Assembly: GCA_018806915.1 (NCBI GenBank)
Contig: JAGKQI010000061.1
Span: 992,001 to 1,056,000, forward strand
Length of the DNA: 64,000 nt
Origin: Phytophthora colocasiae
Taxonomy: Eukaryota; Oomycota; Peronosporomycetes; Peronosporales; Peronosporaceae
Direction: 5' to 3'
Part shown: positions 52,925 to 61,747 of the stretch, piece by piece
Layout: every line of letters begins with the position of its first letter
How positions within the stretch are numbered: the first letter of the stretch is position 1
Position numbers and translations under genes: made by a program
Notes under the pieces: model-generated
What the model was told of the DNA's origin: nothing
Seen by the model: the letters and a program-made list of their open reading frames with translations, nothing else
Databases searched by the model: none

Positions 52925-54034
52925 ATCGGCTCAGACGGTGCTGGGCGGAGTAATTGCAGGCGCTGTGTGGCTTCTACTGCGGCCATTAGCGCTGTATCAC
53001 GGCAGCAAAGAGCAGTATAATGTCCCTATGTTGAGTATACTGCGTTTCAGCTTCCACGTGCGTCTGCATTCGTTGATCTTGTGGGTTTCTGGGGTTTCTA
53101 GTAGTCTTCCCGAGTATTCCTGATGTGGATCAATTACCCGGTTCAGTACTACGAGTGCTGGGCAATAACCCCAGTCGGATGACGCTTCGAGGCACAAATG
53201 TTTATATCGTCGGCAGTGGATCACGAAGGCTATTGATCGACTGTAGTGATGACAATGAAGGGTTTGTGAAGAACCTGACGGAAGTGTGTCAACGTCATGG
53301 AGTGGACGAGATTTCGGATCTTTTGGTGACGCACGGACACTTGGATCACGTTGGTGGACTGTTGCAATTGAAGCAAAGGTTTCCAGCTCTGAAAGTGTGG
53401 AAATACCTCCCTGAAACAGCTAAAGAAGGTGATGGAGATGGAGATCGACGGCTGAGACTGAGCAACAACGAGAGTCGGAGACTGGGGATTCAGGCGTTAC
53501 AAGATGGACAAGAGTTTCAATTACCAGGAAGTGAAGGAGTCTTGAGAACAGTGTACACTCCAGGACAATGCAATGATCACGTTTGTTTTGTACTGGATGG
53601 AGTGGGGGATCTGAAAGCTCCTGTCTTATTCTCGGGGGACTGCATCTTGGGCTTTGGCAGTTGCATGTTTGACTCACTTGCCGACCTCATGGCATCATTA
53701 GCGAAGTTGAAGCAATGTGGAGCTGCTAGTATCTACCCAGGACACGGACCAGTTGTGGACGATGCAGCTGCTAAGATCCTGGAGTACATCACTCACCGTC
53801 AGCAGCGTGAGGACGAGATCTTAGCGGTGCTAAAGCAGCACGGGAGACTGACATCGTCCGAGGTTGTGGATAAAATTTACGACCCTTTGCCGTTACTTGC
53901 TGCGTAAATCTGCAAGGAAGGCAACCGAGAAGCACCTGCAGAAACTGCTGCTGGAATACCGCGTGCAACGTCAAGCTGGATGGTTCCAGGCTGCTACATG
54001 TACGTACTAGTAGTACAACTTGACAGTGAGCTAA
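52925..54034 (+). pseudogene. Broken copy of the LACTB2-like gene
   Basis: Corresponds to the gene at 35003-36097. The ATG region is deleted (about 13 bp), an extra T near 53106 shifts frame before IPDVDQLPG, another extra T near 53892 shifts it again, and a 16-bp insertion rich in TACGTA sits near 54000. One metal-ligand His is Gln: PGQCND in place of PGHCND (about 53571). Despite this, 260 codons in the middle remain open. Confidence 0.9.
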
Positions 54035-54169
54035 GCAGCACAAGAACAGTTATCGGTTGTGTTGTTTTTGTGATTGGGTTTATAGTGATGGCTGCTCTAC
54101 ATGAACAGAGCAAAATAAATGACGCATCGAACCTGGTCTACTCGACAAACGACCGGACCCGCTTGGTGT

Positions 54170-55291
54170 TTATGTGTGGCTATTGTTGTGGCTGAGCTGC
54201 CGAGCTAGCTTCAAGTTGTCTTGGATCTGCTGTCGGGACTGTTCCGCCATAACGTTCATCTTGATAATCTGGGCCATGAGTGAGTCCGTGGTCGGATCTG
54301 GAGCATTCTGTTCGTATGCCTTGGGACTGCTAAAGCTGTCGTTGTACGGACCCGAAGATGCACTATTCAACCGAGCAACGGCCATGGATCCTCTGGCTAC
54401 TGGCGTCTCCGAGTCTCGTCCCTTGTAGTAATTATCTTCCGGACTGTCAGGTGGCGAGTGACTGTGACGGCGTTGGCCAGCGTAGCGTGGACCAGCAAAG
54501 GCATCTACACTGCGGCTGGATTTCCACAGCGTTTAAAAGACTGTGACGATTTCGTTTGAGCATGGAGGTACTCTTCGTGGAGCTCAAAAAGCCAATGAGG
54601 CGGATCCACATGCTGTAAAAGTTGATCTCATTACGCGTTAAGCGCAACCTTCCGGTGCCCTTTTCGATAGCTTCACGTAGGAGTTGGAGAGATTTATCAC
54701 CGCGTGACATGGGGTAGCAGAGCTGTTTATCGCCTTCGAAGTATTCATGGTATTGCCCACGAGTAAACGCCTTGTGTCGATGAAGCCCGTACACATCCTC
54801 CGGAGAAAACCCACCTACATTTGCTTGTAAGCGAAGTGCAAGTTTTACTTGTCTGGTCTGGAGGTCGTTTGTGGGTAGTCAACGAAGCGACAAACTGGTC
54901 CACGAGGGTCGCCATCGGTGTCCCGTTACTTAATCCTGCACTAGCTGAAGCCTCGCGCGCTTCCGTTGCCTTTTCCGAGGATACACTATTTCCTGCTCCC
55001 ATACCACTACCGGGGTCTCCTCCACCTTTAAGTGATCGGACACGGTGTGCATTTTGCATAGTTGAACTGACTCCGTTGGCAAGATGCGGGGAGAATTTGA
55101 GATGGAGTTCGGGACGACCCAACGGTCTATATGGTTCACCGTGCGAAGGTCCATCGTAGATCGTGACAGGTACACTAGGCAACGACGCTGAGCTGGGCTT
55201 CACGTGGTTGGTGTGGGTCGGTTGTCCGGGATGTTTGGGAATGGGAGCTGCTCCACTCGCCTGTGCGTATAAAGCTACCTCCTCGTCGTGC
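54170..55291 (-). pseudogene. Broken copy of the START/FYVE gene 3' end with a foreign insert
   Basis: Matches only the last ~170 codons of 33118-34863 (start of match DEEVALYAQA, end LARQLSHNNSHT). Between 54528 and 55142 about 610 bp not present in the source are inserted, bounded by GGCTGGATTT and GCGAAGGTCC. The FYVE domain itself was not copied. Confidence 0.88.
54528..55142 (-). other. Insert of about 610 bp in the FYVE copy, unknown origin
   Basis: On the minus strand the insert has coding-like stretches (SPHLANGVSSTMQNAHRV, then VYGLHRHKAFTRGQYHEYF and LLREAIEKGTGRLRLTRNEI) in more than one frame. I see no terminal inverted repeats or target duplication. It could be a captured fragment of a host gene. 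I do not recognise the family. Confidence 0.6.
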
Positions 55292-55700
55292 TGAGGAAAT
55301 GGACACACGAATCCGAGCAGAAGAGGAGGCTAGGATCCGCTCCAAGATGACTACAACAATTCGGTCTGAAATCGAGGAAAGTATTCGTGAAGAACAGCGA
55401 GCTCAAGCAGAGCATGAGGCTGCAATTCAAGCTGAGATAGAGCTGCGGGCCCAAATTCGAGATGAGATTCAAGATGAAGTCAAGGACAAGATACGAGCGG
55501 AAATTCGGAAGGAATTGCTTGGAGAAGAGTTGAAAAAAGCTTGAGTCATCCGCTTCTTCTTTAGTTCTACGTCTGGAAGTGGTCACATGCCTACCAAGCC
55601 AACATTTGCGATGCCAGTCATCTAAAGAAGAATCCATAATAACGAAAAGTTTTGTGATCTTTTTAAATATTTAAAAAGATGCGTGAAGTTGAATTGACAC
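55292..55700 (+). pseudogene. Detached 3' end of an ankyrin gene (coiled coil and trailer)
   Basis: Starts at CTGAGGAAATGG, equal to about 49292 in copy A, and continues through the coiled coil and the 3' flank to GATGCGTGAAGTTGAATTG. It is joined directly to the FYVE copy. A CGA in copy A (49543 region) is TGA here (about 55542), shortening the tail. Confidence 0.88.
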
Positions 55701-55716
55701 TAGAGATGCCCCGGTA

Positions 55717-56610
55717 CCTTCGCCCTCTTGCAAAAATCTCCAACCCCGTGGTTTCACGAGCATCGATTTGAAGGTTGCACGACAGCAGCAATGGATGGAG
55801 CAGCAACGCATGGCCATCTCAAAACTGTTCAGTATCTTCACGAAAACCGTAATGAAGGATGCACCACTGCTGCCATGGATGGAGCTGCGACGAATGGACA
55901 CCTCGAGATGGTCAAGTGGCTGAATCAAAACCGCACTGAAGGATGCACCACTGCCGCTATGGATGGCGCAGTCAGCAATAGCCATGTGCTTGTAGCTCGT
56001 TGGTTGAAAGAAAATCGATCTGAAGGCTGTTCCACTGCAGCAATGGACAACGCGGCTGGAAAAGGACTTTTAGCCGCTGTCAAGTGGGTGAATGAGAACT
56101 TCGCTGTAGGCTGCACTCCTGCTGCTATGAATAATGCTGCGTCCAAAGGACATTTCGAAGTCGTTAAATATTTGGTGGACGAAGTTAACCAAGTGTCTAC
56201 GAATGCTGCGATTACCGTTGCTGCCGAGAATGGCCACCTTGAAGTGGTGAAGTATCTTCACAAGATTCTATCGGAAAGCTGTACTGCCGAGGCAATTTTG
56301 CATGCGAAGAAGAATGGCCACTCGGATATCGTCAAGTTTCTACTGCAGCATGAAGAATGTCGTGTGGCGTACGAGACAGAAAATGCCAAGGCGCTTGCTG
56401 ACAGAACGCGTACTGTTGTTGGGCGTTTCCTCTGGCTTTTGCTCTTCGTAGTTCGATTCGTCTCGAGCTTGCTTTCTCTGAATTGTTTTTCTTTTACTGT
56501 TGTTCGCCAAGCTGAGGCTAACACTACTGCAAGTGGAACCAAGAAGCAAACTCCTCAATCAAATGAATTCACGGTGGTTTCAGACTGCAGTTGAACCGCA
56601 TGAATCCATA
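55717..56610 (+). pseudogene. Ankyrin-repeat gene copy C, 5'-truncated but open
   Basis: Close match to copy B, beginning at the same CCTTCGCCCTCTTGC point. The frame is open for 288 codons to the stop at 56594 but has no ATG at its head; the first in-frame ATG is inside a repeat (AAMDGAATHG). It holds seven ankyrin repeats and the hydrophobic stretch, and ends TKKQTPQSNEFTVVSDCS as in copy B. Homology with copy B ends a few bases before the LTR at 56617. Confidence 0.8.
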
Positions 56611-56616
56611 GCAGTG

Positions 56617-56736
56617 TGTAGTGTCTGCAGGGAAATCGAAGACACACGGGGGGAGTCGGCGAAGCTCCCTGAAGGTTTTTGCCGAAGTGTATTGCTAGTG
56701 GTAGATTGCAAAGTGAGGTTGTTCCTAATTGCTAGC
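56617..56736 (-). repeat. Ty3 3' LTR, distal piece
   Basis: Begins TGTAGTG on the plus strand. Shares scattered similarity (GTGTATTG, GTGAGGTTG) with the corresponding part of the LTR at 3792-4044. Interrupted at 56737 by a MITE. Confidence 0.75.
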
Positions 56737-56860
56737 TTAGTTTACTAAATGCCACTCATTTGTCGTTATGTCATCAACATGACCCTTAATCATGTTGATG
56801 ACATAACGACAAATGTGTTGACACACACCGTGGCCAACCAAGTGGCATTTAGTAAACTAA
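56737..56860. mobile_element. Hairpin MITE, Tc1/mariner (Stowaway)-like
   Basis: Perfect 20-bp ends TTAGTTTACTAAATGCCACT (56737-56756) and its complement (56841-56860). Allowing a TA target duplication, the element is TA-flanked GTTTAC...GTAAAC. Inside is a second perfect inverted repeat with 25-bp arms (56758-56782 and 56790-56814) and a 7-nt loop. No coding capacity. Superfamily is inferred from the TA flanks. Confidence 0.75.
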
Positions 56861-56990
56861 TTATTAAGGGGCTTCAGAGTTGAAACAGTACGCGCTTTTC
56901 GACATAAAGAAATAAAAAGTCTGTCTCTCTCCGATTGGCTACTTTTTCATTTACCGTGAAGCCCCCCACCAACAACGCTAATAAATACCG

Positions 56991-58270
56991 ATGCCGAAGG
57001 TGTCGCGTCGACAGCGCGCCCTGCGCAGCTTACGACGCGGAATCCGAGCTGCTGTGCTCGCTGAATGTGCTGAGTGGTTTTCGACGAGGAAGACTCAGCC
57101 CTGCTGCATGATGACGATGATTTTGTTATGCAGTTCATTGAGGCCTACTGGATGATCAACAAAGCTCGCTACCTGAACACACGTGAACCAGTGCCTCGTG
57201 CCCCTGATTCGCTGGACTTTTGGCTCAATCAGCTCGATGATAAGCGGTTTAAAGAAGACTTTCGAGTTACGAGATTGCAGTTCACGCAAATTGTGGAGTT
57301 GATTCAGAATAATCCAGTCTTCTACAACGAGTCTAACATGCTTCAGACACCAGCATGGTGCCAGTTGTTGGTTGCTCTGTATCGCTTTGGATGTGATGGC
57401 AATGGGCTTCCATTGAAAGCTGATCGACACTTTCACTGCGCAGAAGGCACAATCGAGGTCTTCACGGATCGCTGCATTTCTGCTCTTGTTGATCTCGAAT
57501 CACGTGCTGTAGTGTGGCCAGATGCAGATGAATGCGAGGAGATAAGTGCGAGGATAGAGGAGGTTTCTGGATTTCGGCAGTGCATCGGTTTTGTCGATGG
57601 CACGTTATTTCCGTTCGCCACCAAGCCTGAGCGTGATGGTGCCGACTACTACAGTCGAAAAGGGTGCTATGGGATGGCAGGGCTTGTCGTTTGCGATGAT
57701 CACAAGCGGATTAGATATCTCTATACTGGATAGGCCGGTTGCTCACACGACGCCAGATTAATGGCCAACTCTGAGCTCCAGCTCTACAAGCACGAGATGT
57801 TTCACGGCGACCAGTATCTTTTAGCAGATTCAGGGTTTGCACCTGACACAGTAGTTGTCCCCGTATTTAAGAAACCCAGGAACGGTCATCTTACCAACGA
57901 TCAGGGCATCTTCAACAAGGAGCTTAGCAAAATACGTGTCTGGAACGAACACTGCATTGGTATTTTAAAAGGAAGATTTTTTAGTTTGAAAGGACTACGG
58001 CTGCGACTTCGAGATGAACATGACGGAGAACGGGTTGTGGCGTGGATTCGAGCGTGCGTCGTCCTGCACAATTTATTGCTGTACGTCCCCGGCGTGGGCG
58101 ACTCGGAAGATGATGATCCCAACGCATGGATTGCTATTGCAAAAGAACTCCCCGATCTCATGGACGACGGTAACTTTGATAACGCGTTGATTAGAGATGC
58201 TGATACTGAGGGTAAACTTAAACGTCTGCGCGTAATTCAGAGTTTGCTAGATCACGTTGCTAGCGATTAA
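56991..58270 (+). pseudogene. Harbinger transposase (DDE_Tnp_4 type) with one internal stop and a 5' frameshift
   Basis: A plausible start at 56991 (MPKVSRRQRALRSLRRGIRA) is out of frame with the main body, which is open from 57074 (shift near 57065-57074). The body reads VDGTLFPF (first catalytic Asp, about 57595), YYSRKGCYG, LLADSGFAPDT (second Asp, about 57826) and FNKELSKIRVWNEHCIGILKGRF (Glu region, about 57912). A TAG at 57731-57733 sits in YTG-stop-AGCSHDARL, at a place that is tryptophan in related enzymes; the same frame continues to the TAA at 58268-58270. So one base change and one shift inactivate the gene. Confidence 0.88.
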
Positions 58271-58278
58271 ATAAAACT

Positions 58279-59381
58279 TCACTGCTCATCGAACTGAGCC
58301 ACAACCATAGCCTTCACTTCATCCGTTGTGTAGATCCCGAGCTCCAGTAAGTCCTTTGTAAACTTCACCCTAGCCTGCGCTAGCTCAATGCGCGTGCGCT
58401 TCTGTGCCAGCAACGTACGCTCACAAATTGAGTTGTACATCACATCATCTAAGCTTTTCCGCTTCTTTTGAGGCTTGGCTGCAAGTGTCAATGGCTTGCC
58501 GCGCTTAGCGGCTTTACCGCCGGGCTTTTTGCTGTCACTGCTATGAAAAGGACGCGACGTCGATACAGTTGAGATAGCCTCCGTGGAACTTACAACAGGT
58601 CCACCTCTCCCGGACTCACTAGCCACAATCGTAACAGGAGCAGTGGTGGGTTCGACTGCAGGTGCACCGCTCTCCTTTGTGGTCAACCCCTCCTCTCTCG
58701 TCCGTATTCTCGTCGCCACTTCTTGGGTAATCTTGGTCGCCAAATGGGAAGTCATAGTCACCTTCCAGATCATCCGACTTGCCAGCATCCGAATCGGCTG
58801 CAGCAAAAGACCTCGCAGGGGGCTTGAATGTCCCTGTAGCAGCAATTGGTTTCGCTGAAGCGCGGTCATGAAAAACGGGCTCAAGGACATCCCAGTGCTT
58901 GCAGACTCCGACGAGCTTATCTTTACGGTAAAGAGGTGTTAGTAAAGATAAAATAAATGTTTTTAACAGCACAAATTACCGTGAAAGCTCTTCGCTTCGT
59001 CTTCGTCTGTGATTCCTTCCCCTGACTGGCGCTGTAGGTCTGCTGCTTTGTTGTAGGAATCTTGAATGTCGTTAAGCTTTTGTAAGACCCCTAGAGTACA
59101 CGGAGTAAGCATGCTAGAGCGTTCTTCCACTGCTGTAAGCAACTTCATAAACATGTACCTTTGTACGTTCTGCCTTTGATACCAGCCTTCTCGATGAGCC
59201 CAGCAATTTCAGTGGCCAACGCCTTCTTTGTCTTGCCACCGACAGTGTCTCCTCGCCATCTCTGAAGGTTTCCCTCCGTTGTTATCCACCTAAGGATGAT
59301 CTCGACACTTGAGAGGCCGCCGTTGACGCCGTCCTTCTCCCAGCTTACTGGACGTCTTCTACCTAACCGCCAGGAAGCCAT
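58279..59381 (-). pseudogene. Harbinger second protein, SANT/Myb-like, fragmented
   Basis: In order on the minus strand: 59381-59160 (WEKDGVNGGLSSVEIILRWI, TEGNLQRWRGD, SANT/Myb-like DNA-binding part), 59154-58980 (FMKLLTAVEER, helical), 58950-58720 (HWDVLEPVFHDRAS, FKPPARSFAAADSD), and 58720-58279 (basic KKRKS segment, ICERTLLAQKRTRIELA, coiled coil to the stop). Frame changes occur near 59150 and 58720; between 58977 and 58920 a GTAATT...TTTACTAAC stretch could be an intron. In this family the SANT protein helps the transposase enter the nucleus and bind the ends. Confidence 0.75.
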
Positions 59382-59600
59382 CTGCGCGCAGGTGTTGGTG
59401 CCACGGCGAATCTTAGGCCAGTGCGAACTGGGTGCGCTTCCTGCAAAGGAAACGAAAGTAAGGTGCTCAGGTCGTTTTGACTCGCTTCGAGCGTTAAAAA
59501 AACTTAACTTTTGGACATAAAAGCAAATCGATCTGATTGGCTAATTTTACTTTTACGTGAATATGTTTTCATGATCAGCGCAACTCTGAAGCCCCTTATT

Positions 59601-59715
59601 GTCGTGACGCCAATCTTGTTGTCAACAGCGTTGGCGTTATCGGCTTCCCGCAGCTCTGGCTGGAGTTGGCTGGGTGGATACTGTGCATGAATATGCATGC
59701 CTTGGCAGCACTACA
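59601..59715 (-). repeat. Ty3 3' LTR, proximal piece
   Basis: From the Harbinger target duplication to CACTACA at 59709-59715. On the minus strand it starts TGTAGTGCTGCC, preceded by the purine run GGCTTGGAGGGGCAG (59730-59716), the polypurine tract. Confidence 0.8.
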
Positions 59716-60029
59716 CTGCCCCTCCAAGCCTAGTCCAGCTATAGAGTGGCTGTTATCACGATTACTGAGATCGGTTTGGTTTATGCACGATTTTTTTTTA
59801 GTGATGGTTGAATGTATCCATACACTCGGCTATGTAACAAGTGTTACAGGTGCAACGTGTTGAAGTTGATTATGCCAAATTGTTTTGACGTCAATATTGT
59901 ATGGATTCAACTCTAAATTGCTTCCTCAGTATTAAAATGGTTTATACTCCATTGTAGGGTGGTTGCAGTGTGCATGTAAGGAAAAAGTTGGTTTTTGAAA
60001 AAACTACTGAAGCTTTTGTATTGAAATTT
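59716..60029. other. Untranslated 3' stretch of Ty3 element
   Basis: Between the pol stop (60030) and the LTR. AT-rich, with a T9 run near 59791-59799; no gene seen. Confidence 0.6.
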
Positions 60030-61747
60030 TTACTGTAGACCCTCCCAATACTTGCGCACCTTTGCGTTTTGCTTGGCAATGTATTGTCCTAGTAGAACCC
60101 TGACTTCTGTAGCCAGCGATTTCAATGGTTCCCACGAATCTTCTACAGACTCTAAACCTTTCCAGCTTACTAGGACTTCATAGTCTTTGATTGAGGAGTT
60201 CCACCGGTGGTTTTTGAACCCATTAACGGCCAAAATGATGCCCTGGGAGGCTACATGCTCTAGGATTTCCTCTGTTACCTCTAGCTGACTGTCAGCATAA
60301 AACTTTAGGCGTGATGCATGTACATCTAACTCCTCTCCTGTCACTAAATGACTGATTCTGAAGGAGTGGGAGTCTGCTCTGACCACTTTGTATGGTCCTT
60401 TCCATGTGACGAGGAGCTTGTTGCCCTTTTTTTCGTCAACACGTGAGCGTAGTACATAGTCACCAATGTCAAAGTTGACCAGGTTGTCACCTCTCTCTCT
60501 CTTTTTGTTGAGAAGCCGCTGCTTGAGGCGGTGGTCTGTAATGGGTTGGTGCATTGCGCACAGACTAGATCGTAGCTCAGCTAGATGTTTGTCAATCGCT
60601 GCCGAAGTTTTGGGCAAAGCGACTAGCTTTTTGTTGCCCGGGTGGTAAAACTCTGCAAGCGGTGAAGGACATGGTAGCCCAGTGAAAAGTTCAACTGGCG
60701 CTCGATTGCCGAGCGAGGGGAGAGCCGTGTGATTCAAGCTGGCTTGAACCAGTGGCACTAGGTAGACCCAATCTTTTGTAGAAACTTTGTATTCCAGGGT
60801 CATTGCCCGCAGGACTTGTAGAATATCTCGATTGACCCGTTCTACAGAGCCGTTAATCCATGGGCTGTATGCCAAGGTGAAGTGTTGTTGGCTCTTGAGT
60901 CTCTTTGAGAGCTCGGCCACGACTTCGTTTTTGAAATGGCTACCGTTGTCGCTGACCCAGGTTGGAGGGACACCGAAACGACTATGCCAGTCAAGGATGG
61001 CTGCCGTTGCCACTGCACTGTCCGCAGTGTCACACACGACAAGCTCGCAGAAGTGCGTGACATGATCTTTTAGAACCAACAAGTATTTGCTAGTGCCAAA
61101 AGATTCGCCCATAGAAAGAAAATCCCAATGGAGGACTCCATTTCTTTCGTGACAGTCGATCGTTTCACCCCATGGGCGGTGAATCGTTCGTGGGCCCTTC
61201 ACGTGCGGACAGAGTAGGCAGTTTGATACAAACGTGTGTACCACGCCTCGGATATCGGGGACGTGGAAGACGCGTCGGAGGTGATTTACCATTGCGGTTT
61301 CTCCCCGGTGGCCTTGGGCCCCACAGTGCGCGATGACGCACAGTCGTTGGGTTAAGTCTGAGCTCGCTCGCGGTATCCAGATCCGCTCGTCAACACGTAG
61401 TACACCGTCACTGCCCCTGACAGCGCCTGCAGGTGCTTGCTGCTGCTGCTGTGTTGTTTGGATCTCATCTAGTGAAGGCCAGACAAATCCTTCGTCGTCC
61501 AATGGCCGGAGGATCTGCCTTGCGTCCGTTTGATGTGTTGCTTGCTTACTCTTGGTTCGCTTCTTGGTAAAACGTTTCAACTTTACCTTCGTCGTCGGCT
61601 GCCCTGCCCATCGGGACAGCATGTCGGCCCAGACGTTGGCTTCGCCATCAACGTGTTCAATGACATACCGGTAAGGCATGAGCTTCAATGCCCATCGCAG
61701 TAACTTGCCTCGAATATGTTTCTTTATGCTTACGTGTGGAGCGGCAA
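60030..61747 (-). pseudogene. pol: pol of right Ty3 element, distal part: RNase H end, integrase, chromodomain
   Basis: Continues the polyprotein after a one-base length change at about 61745-61747 (the proximal frame stops at 61730). Open to the stop at 60030. Holds the end of RNase H (YRYVIEHVDGEANVWADMLS), the zinc region (HCGAQGHRG, CLLCPHV), the integrase core with D (LHWDFLS), D (WVSDNGSHF) and E (GSVERVNRD), and a C-terminal chromodomain (YEVLVSWKGLESVEDSWEPL, about 60185-60110). Confidence 0.87.

Larger units (their letters stand above)
56866..59597. mobile_element. PIF/Harbinger DNA transposon
   Basis: 2.7 kb with 17-bp inverted ends AAGGGGCTTCAGAGTTG (56866-56882; complement 59581-59597) and a 3-bp duplication ATT on both sides (56863-56865, 59598-59600), the length typical of Harbinger. 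It carries the two genes of the family, converging: DDE transposase (plus) and SANT/Myb-like protein (minus). Both are broken. Confidence 0.88.

Noticed and set aside
48172..56594. Ankyrin proteins as RxLR or Crinkler effectors
   Set aside because: No signal peptide, RxLR-dEER or LFLAK motif at the N-terminus of copy A; none seen elsewhere in the window either.
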